Shown here: positions 61,201-64,000 of the stretch, piece by piece | Numbering within the stretch: position 1 is the first letter of the stretch | Layout of the letters: the number at the start of each line of letters is the position of its first letter | Assembly: GCA_019353055.1 (NCBI GenBank) | Contig: JABAHL010000001.1 | Location: forward strand, 124,001-188,000 | Source: Faucicola osloensis_C | GTDB lineage: Bacteria; Pseudomonadota; Gammaproteobacteria; Pseudomonadales; Moraxellaceae | DNA: 64,000 bases | Reading direction: 5' to 3' | Translations under genes and position numbers: made by a program | The notes under the pieces: generated by a model | The model's database searches: none | Seen by the model: the letters and a program-made list of their open reading frames with translations, nothing else | Told to the model about the DNA's origin: nothing

Positions 61201-62984
61201 AGTTACAACCCGCCCAGATGCTATTTGGCTGGCAAAACCTGAATGTACAAATGGCGGCACACTGCTGGCAAATGGTGGGTCAAAACGGCAGTCTGTGTCT
61301 AAAAAACAACCTCGTTGTGAGTAATGGGCAAGGCAATATCGATGTCAGCGTGCAACAAATTGATAGCCAAATTTTCTCTGTGGTGATGCCGCGTGATATC
61401 GCTTGGTCAGGTAAACTCAACGGCACCGCACTCGTTCATTGGCAGAAGAACCAACGACCCAGTATCAATGCCAGCTTCTTCACCGATAACGGGGTATTTG
61501 GTACCGCCCCACAAACCCCTGAAGAAAATCCAACGACCATTGCTTATGAGCGTATCAGTGTCATCGCCCGTTCAACCGCAGAAGGGCTAAAACTTCGCGC
61601 AGATATCAAAACCGCCAATGGCGCGGGCAATGGTTATTTGGACGCCACCGTCAATCCCTACATACAGTCAAAACCGATTTCAGGCACTGTTGTTTTTCAA
61701 GATATTGATTTGGCGGTATTTAAACCTTTCTTCCCATCGTTTGAACGCTTGACAGGTAACGGTCTCGTGGCAGGTAAAATCAGTGGTTCATTAATGCAGC
61801 CCAAATTTGTTGGCGATATTGAGCTACAAGATGCCGGTCTTAGCATCACAGGCGTGCCGATGCGCTTTGATAAGATTAATGTGTTATCGCACGTGGCAGG
61901 CAATCAGGCCTCTATTGATGGGTCTTTTGCCAGTGCAGGCGATGGTCAAGGTACCATTACCGGTACAGTTGACTGGACACGTGAGCTGCAAGCCAAGCTG
62001 AAGTTGCAAGGTAAAGACTTGCAAGTGAGTCAGCCCCCTGCGATTACTGCTATTATTAATCCAATTTTTGATGTGATTGTCAAACCGAGCCAACGCTACG
62101 TGAATATCGTCGGTGTGATTGATGTGCCTCGCGCCACCATTCGCCCCCCTGAAACCACCGGCAATGTGGTCAGCAAATCCCCAGATGTTAACGTGATTGA
62201 TAGACGCTTGATGGGGCAGATTGATGACGTACTAAAAGTCACCCAACCTTGGAATATCAACGCGGATGTAGGTGTAGATCTCGGCGATCGCGTCAGCTTC
62301 CAAGGTTTTGGGGCACGCTTACCATTGGCGGGTGCGCTGCATATCACCCAGCGCGGTCAAGGCACCATGAAAGCAGAAGGGGTGGTGCAAGTATCACGCC
62401 GCTCAAAAGTCGAAGTATTTGGTCAAAGCTTGACTCTAAACTTTGCGCAAGTACGGTTCAATGGTGAAGTGATGAAACCACTGCTAAACGTAGAGGCAGT
62501 AAAAGACGTGCAAGGCGTACAAGTGGGTGTCAAAGTCAAAGGCAGTGCCAGTGCGCCAAGTATTACCGTGTTCAATAATGGCGGACTCAGTGAACAGCAG
62601 GCGATGAATGCGTTGGTGACGGGTAGCCTAAATAACAATTCAGGTCAAAATACCAACGAACAAGACTTTAGAAACCGCGTCAACAATACCATTGCCGCAG
62701 CAGGGTTAAGTTATGGCTTAAGCGGGACGCGCAAATTTACCAACCAAATTGGTCGGGCGTTTGGGTTGCAGCGTTTAACGTTAGATGCCAATGGCTCGGG
62801 CAATGATACTTTGGTCAGTCTAACAGGGTATATCACACCAGACTTGTTTATACGGTATGGGGTAGGCGTGTTCACCTCGCAGCCTGAGCTTAGTATGCGT
62901 TATCAATTAACAAGACGTTTGTACATTGAGGCTAAATCTGCCATCAATAACTCTGTCGATTTGATTTATAACTGGCGCTATTAA
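58233..62984 (+). CDS. tamB: Translocation and assembly module inner-membrane subunit TamB
   Basis: A 1583-residue AsmA-like bridge protein. A cytosolic acidic N-terminus (D-D-N-N-N-D-S) precedes one membrane anchor (about residues 66-86, VLVVILIAILLGAYYAV). A very long periplasmic beta-groove with many N-A-N-G/N-I repeats follows; such proteins move lipids or help outer-membrane protein folding. The C-terminal TamB/DUF490 domain has WNINADVGVDLGDRVSFQGF, GARLPLAGALHITQRGQG and GLSEQQAMNALVTGSL, and the chain ends I-Y-N-W-R-Y. It starts 160 nt after tamA on the same strand, without a terminator in between, so the pair is probably an operon. A strong terminator follows it. Confidence 0.93.
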   Translation: MKDDNNNDSLPEDGTKPDDKSLVDNDLDAKLNATNLNGEDLDPAKKEAGWLRHWYRQGFVTKIVMVLVVILIAILLGAYYAVGTPWGTRLLINAIVQQTGISLTYGKGNLRDGIWVYDLKIPSKPPKNYVEVTVDKAYVKIGWRALINKEVHLREANINRMVITYKKPPSNKPFNYPRIALPVNLTLDDVKANLVRYQQVTRDPIDFKQAHIQNFTWYDTQITVGEGKLAYNNLLSADKIKGKIDLQQDYPLDVTGLVIINSLSKVYVDALDTHATGSLKFLTADIKSKYNKSDVTGHVTAQPMDKNAPFNAKLEWKDVLLPYATSQNIHLKNGLATATGVTNNIQLRINTDLTAKDIPNGHYQGRGVIANQKLSIEYLTAKVAQGTLMSQGTIDWHDRTRIALMNTGNGFKIRQLLPKDIAPYAPETLTGKLGIVYDVATDKLPMQVRANLRQDDGEIINADIRQAKGNHKPYTIDANWQRLIRHNLPSIGELNSPNGKAQVIFQPADGKRPSSVQAQVNANILKLNQAPSGNYQVNVNKTGQIVDITQLLYQGVAGNLAGNGKIKLASGNQPLAWQINAKTNHLNAHSILNSIPLQDLTGNVVASGTLQQLRQANQALLNRHDVIINQIDMTGDLLGANNSKKHLALKGAGKVRADVLGNKLSYIAAKFDGSLNAPNVPAGSFKFDIAGTPKQLKINQFSHQGKEGYINANGSIDMTNGVGWRINADMKNFNASYFVPSLPSQITGTINTDGYWRAGAQYIHIANMNLKGRLKNQPLLATGQLTAKLNLPKDLSTLRQVIENSANSQKYGQIRRLIESLQANNLLVQWGSNRITANGNQNQLVTSVDISTLNQLMPQLKGIAKGGIVLTQDNNQALPNIYVDLVGRNISLPNFVVLDAKVTGKLVNLAKSPSQLQLTATGINIANQPLRSLQLYFNGTQDNHTLDVKADSTKGQVQATLKGRIDLAKKQWSGMLGNGQIGTKYAKLQQLQPAQMLFGWQNLNVQMAAHCWQMVGQNGSLCLKNNLVVSNGQGNIDVSVQQIDSQIFSVVMPRDIAWSGKLNGTALVHWQKNQRPSINASFFTDNGVFGTAPQTPEENPTTIAYERISVIARSTAEGLKLRADIKTANGAGNGYLDATVNPYIQSKPISGTVVFQDIDLAVFKPFFPSFERLTGNGLVAGKISGSLMQPKFVGDIELQDAGLSITGVPMRFDKINVLSHVAGNQASIDGSFASAGDGQGTITGTVDWTRELQAKLKLQGKDLQVSQPPAITAIINPIFDVIVKPSQRYVNIVGVIDVPRATIRPPETTGNVVSKSPDVNVIDRRLMGQIDDVLKVTQPWNINADVGVDLGDRVSFQGFGARLPLAGALHITQRGQGTMKAEGVVQVSRRSKVEVFGQSLTLNFAQVRFNGEVMKPLLNVEAVKDVQGVQVGVKVKGSASAPSITVFNNGGLSEQQAMNALVTGSLNNNSGQNTNEQDFRNRVNNTIAAAGLSYGLSGTRKFTNQIGRAFGLQRLTLDANGSGNDTLVSLTGYITPDLFIRYGVGVFTSQPELSMRYQLTRRLYIEAKSAINNSVDLIYNWRY

Positions 62985-63003
62985 CGGGTTAATAAATAGT
63001 AAT

Positions 63004-63035
63004 AAAAAAGGCTGAGTCAATGCTCAGCCTTTTTT
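63004..63035. terminator. Terminator after tamB, shared with the convergent TetR gene
   Basis: A perfect 13-bp stem (aaaaaaggctgag / ctcagcctttttt) with a 6-nt loop lies 20 nt after the tamB stop. It has a T run on the plus strand and an A run upstream, so it may also end the leftward TetR gene. Confidence 0.92.
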
Positions 63036-63082
63036 TGGTTTCACTGTCTGTTGGTTTTACTGTTTTTTAGCTTAAGTTTTTG

Positions 63083-63706
63083 TTAAGGACACCAATTACG
63101 GACACCATAAAACAGCACTTGCGCCTGTTTGATACAGCGATTGAGATACTCTTGTTTACCCTGTACCTCGGTGGGGTCAAATTTGAGCCATTGATACACC
63201 CAAGAAAAATACATATTCACGCCCATATCCGCAATCAGCAGGCGCACTTCTTGATTTAAATGTCCAAAGGCAGGCTGCATGGCCAAATCATCGGTCATGA
63301 TTTGCGCAAACAAGCTGATTTGTTCATCGAGTGCTTGTTGCACAGCTTGGTTGCCACCATAGCGTTCAGAGACAATAAAGTGCCAGTGCAATGACGCGTG
63401 CTCCACACTTTCCAAAAAGAAACGCACGCTTGAGGCAATTTGCCCTTCATGCGTTCGGGTGCGACCGAGCTGCAAATGATCGCGCAGACTTTGCAGCGTG
63501 TGACCGAGTTCTTCATTGACTAAGCAGGTGCCAAGCTCATCGATATCCTGAAAATGGCGATAAAAAGCCGTCGGCACTACGCCCACTTCGCGGCTAATCT
63601 GGCGAAGTGAAATCGACGAAAACGCATGCCCCGACCTCGATAACTGAAGCACCGATTGAAAAAAGGCTTGACGGGTTTGGCGTTTTTGCAAGTCACGGCT
63701 AGTCAT
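63083..63706 (-). CDS. TetR-family regulator, FabR-like
   Basis: A 207-residue DNA-binding protein. The N-terminal helix-turn-helix is FSSISLRQISREVGVVPTAF, then Y-R-H-F-Q-D-I-D-E-L-G. V-P-T-A-F-Y-R-H-F-x-D-x-D-E-L-G is the arrangement of FabR, the repressor of unsaturated fatty-acid synthesis, in which the corresponding part reads A-P-T-S-F-Y-R-H-F-R-D-V-D-E-L-G. The middle region (FLESVEHASLHWHFIVSERY, then G-G-N-Q-A-V) also follows FabR. The C-terminal helices should bind acyl-CoA or acyl-ACP. No fab or desaturase gene is adjacent, so the target is inferred. It is read leftward toward tamB and ends near the shared terminator. Confidence 0.85.
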   Translation of the reverse strand: MTSRDLQKRQTRQAFFQSVLQLSRSGHAFSSISLRQISREVGVVPTAFYRHFQDIDELGTCLVNEELGHTLQSLRDHLQLGRTRTHEGQIASSVRFFLESVEHASLHWHFIVSERYGGNQAVQQALDEQISLFAQIMTDDLAMQPAFGHLNQEVRLLIADMGVNMYFSWVYQWLKFDPTEVQGKQEYLNRCIKQAQVLFYGVRNWCP

Positions 63707-63800
63707 TAGGTATCCAATCAGCGGGTTAAATAAGGAAAAATATTCTAAGCCGAAAACGCCAAATATACAATCGTTGACGATTGATGCTCAGCGATGAGGT

Positions 63801-64000
63801 TTAAATATTCACCGACCAATTGCCCTTTAACGCTTGCGCGAGCCGATAGGCTTCATGATCATTCATGCCAGTCAGCATGTCTAAAATACACAAGATATTT
63901 TGATAAACATCATCGCCTAACTGCCGACTAACATTGCTTAAATGGGCATTTAATAGATTAAGCAGGCGTAATTGCTCAAACTGAGAAATACTGTCTGTGG
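63801..64000 (-). CDS. 3' end of an unidentified gene (truncated by the window edge)
   Basis: The last 66 codons or so of a leftward gene, stop TAA at 63801-63803, running off the right end. The translated tail includes SQFEQLRLLNLLNAHLSNV, then G-D-D-V-Y-Q-N-I-L-C-I-L-D-M-L-T-G-M-N-D-H-E-A, and ends K-G-N-W-S-V-N-I. It is helical and soluble, with normal codon use for the region. I do not recognise the family. Its 3' end is about 95 nt upstream of the FabR-like gene start, on the same strand, so the two may be cotranscribed. Confidence 0.6.
   Translation of the reverse strand, partial: TDSISQFEQLRLLNLLNAHLSNVSRQLGDDVYQNILCILDMLTGMNDHEAYRLAQALKGNWSVNI

Noticed and set aside
1..64000. CRISPR arrays, transposases, prophage or integrative element
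   Set aside because: No regularly spaced repeats, transposase or integrase motifs, or att-type duplication next to the tRNA-Arg gene were found.

Overview
The window is a stretch of bacterial chromosome, moderately AT-leaning and densely packed with housekeeping genes. Gene content and protein style point to the gammaproteobacterial family Moraxellaceae, probably on the Moraxella/Faucicola/Psychrobacter side. The clues are an AcnD-type methylcitrate cluster, a gspHIJK block standing alone, a TamA with a long Asn/Gln/Ser-rich extension, and N-terminal extensions on several enzymes. This placement is inference; no rRNA or species marker is present. I found no insertion sequence, prophage, CRISPR array or integrase.

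Layout. Positions 1-8.5 kb: a YcxB-like membrane protein, serS, an AT-rich orphan gene with an HEPN-type R-x4-H motif, then the propionate (2-methylcitrate) genes prpB-prpC-acnD read leftward, without prpF or a regulator. 8.8-16.9 kb: two small proteins of unknown role, metK, uvrB, an MgtC-family protein and pepN. 16.9-22.2 kb: a rightward five-gene run (YbfB-type MFS carrier, two NfsA-like flavin reductases, a RutG/UraA-type pyrimidine permease, a CitE-like lyase) that looks like one uptake and catabolic operon of unknown substrate. 22.3-28.3 kb: purB, an EmrE-like exporter, queE, a carboxymuconolactone decarboxylase-family protein, dapD and, divergently, cysK. 28.5-34.3 kb: a MATE exporter, an unknown lipoprotein, hemW, a TatD-family hydrolase and a TetR regulator.

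34.4-37.5 kb holds gspHIJK, the four minor pseudopilins of a type II secretion system, translationally coupled in part. It is followed by an AzgA-type purine permease, a 6S RNA gene on the minus strand, gpmI and an S41 (CtpA-type) protease. 42.9-50.1 kb is a leftward run: dnaE, an orphan Hpt protein, trmJ, an acyltransferase-3 membrane protein and cysE. Then come tRNA-Arg(CCU), a phasin-like protein, pdxA, an NlpD-like LysM/LytM lipoprotein and an LplT-like carrier. The right end is the tamA-tamB pair for outer-membrane protein assembly, a FabR-like TetR regulator and the 3' end of an unidentified gene.

Functional links: serS, metK, trmJ, queE, tRNA-Arg and dnaE/uvrB serve information processing; cysE and cysK are the two steps of cysteine synthesis although about 15 kb apart; gspHIJK, tamAB, the NlpD-like protein and the LplT-like carrier serve the envelope. 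The best non-coding find is the 6S RNA with its own promoter. No clearly new multi-gene system was seen. The items most worth following are the HEPN-like orphan, the 17-22 kb operon and the enlarged TamA.
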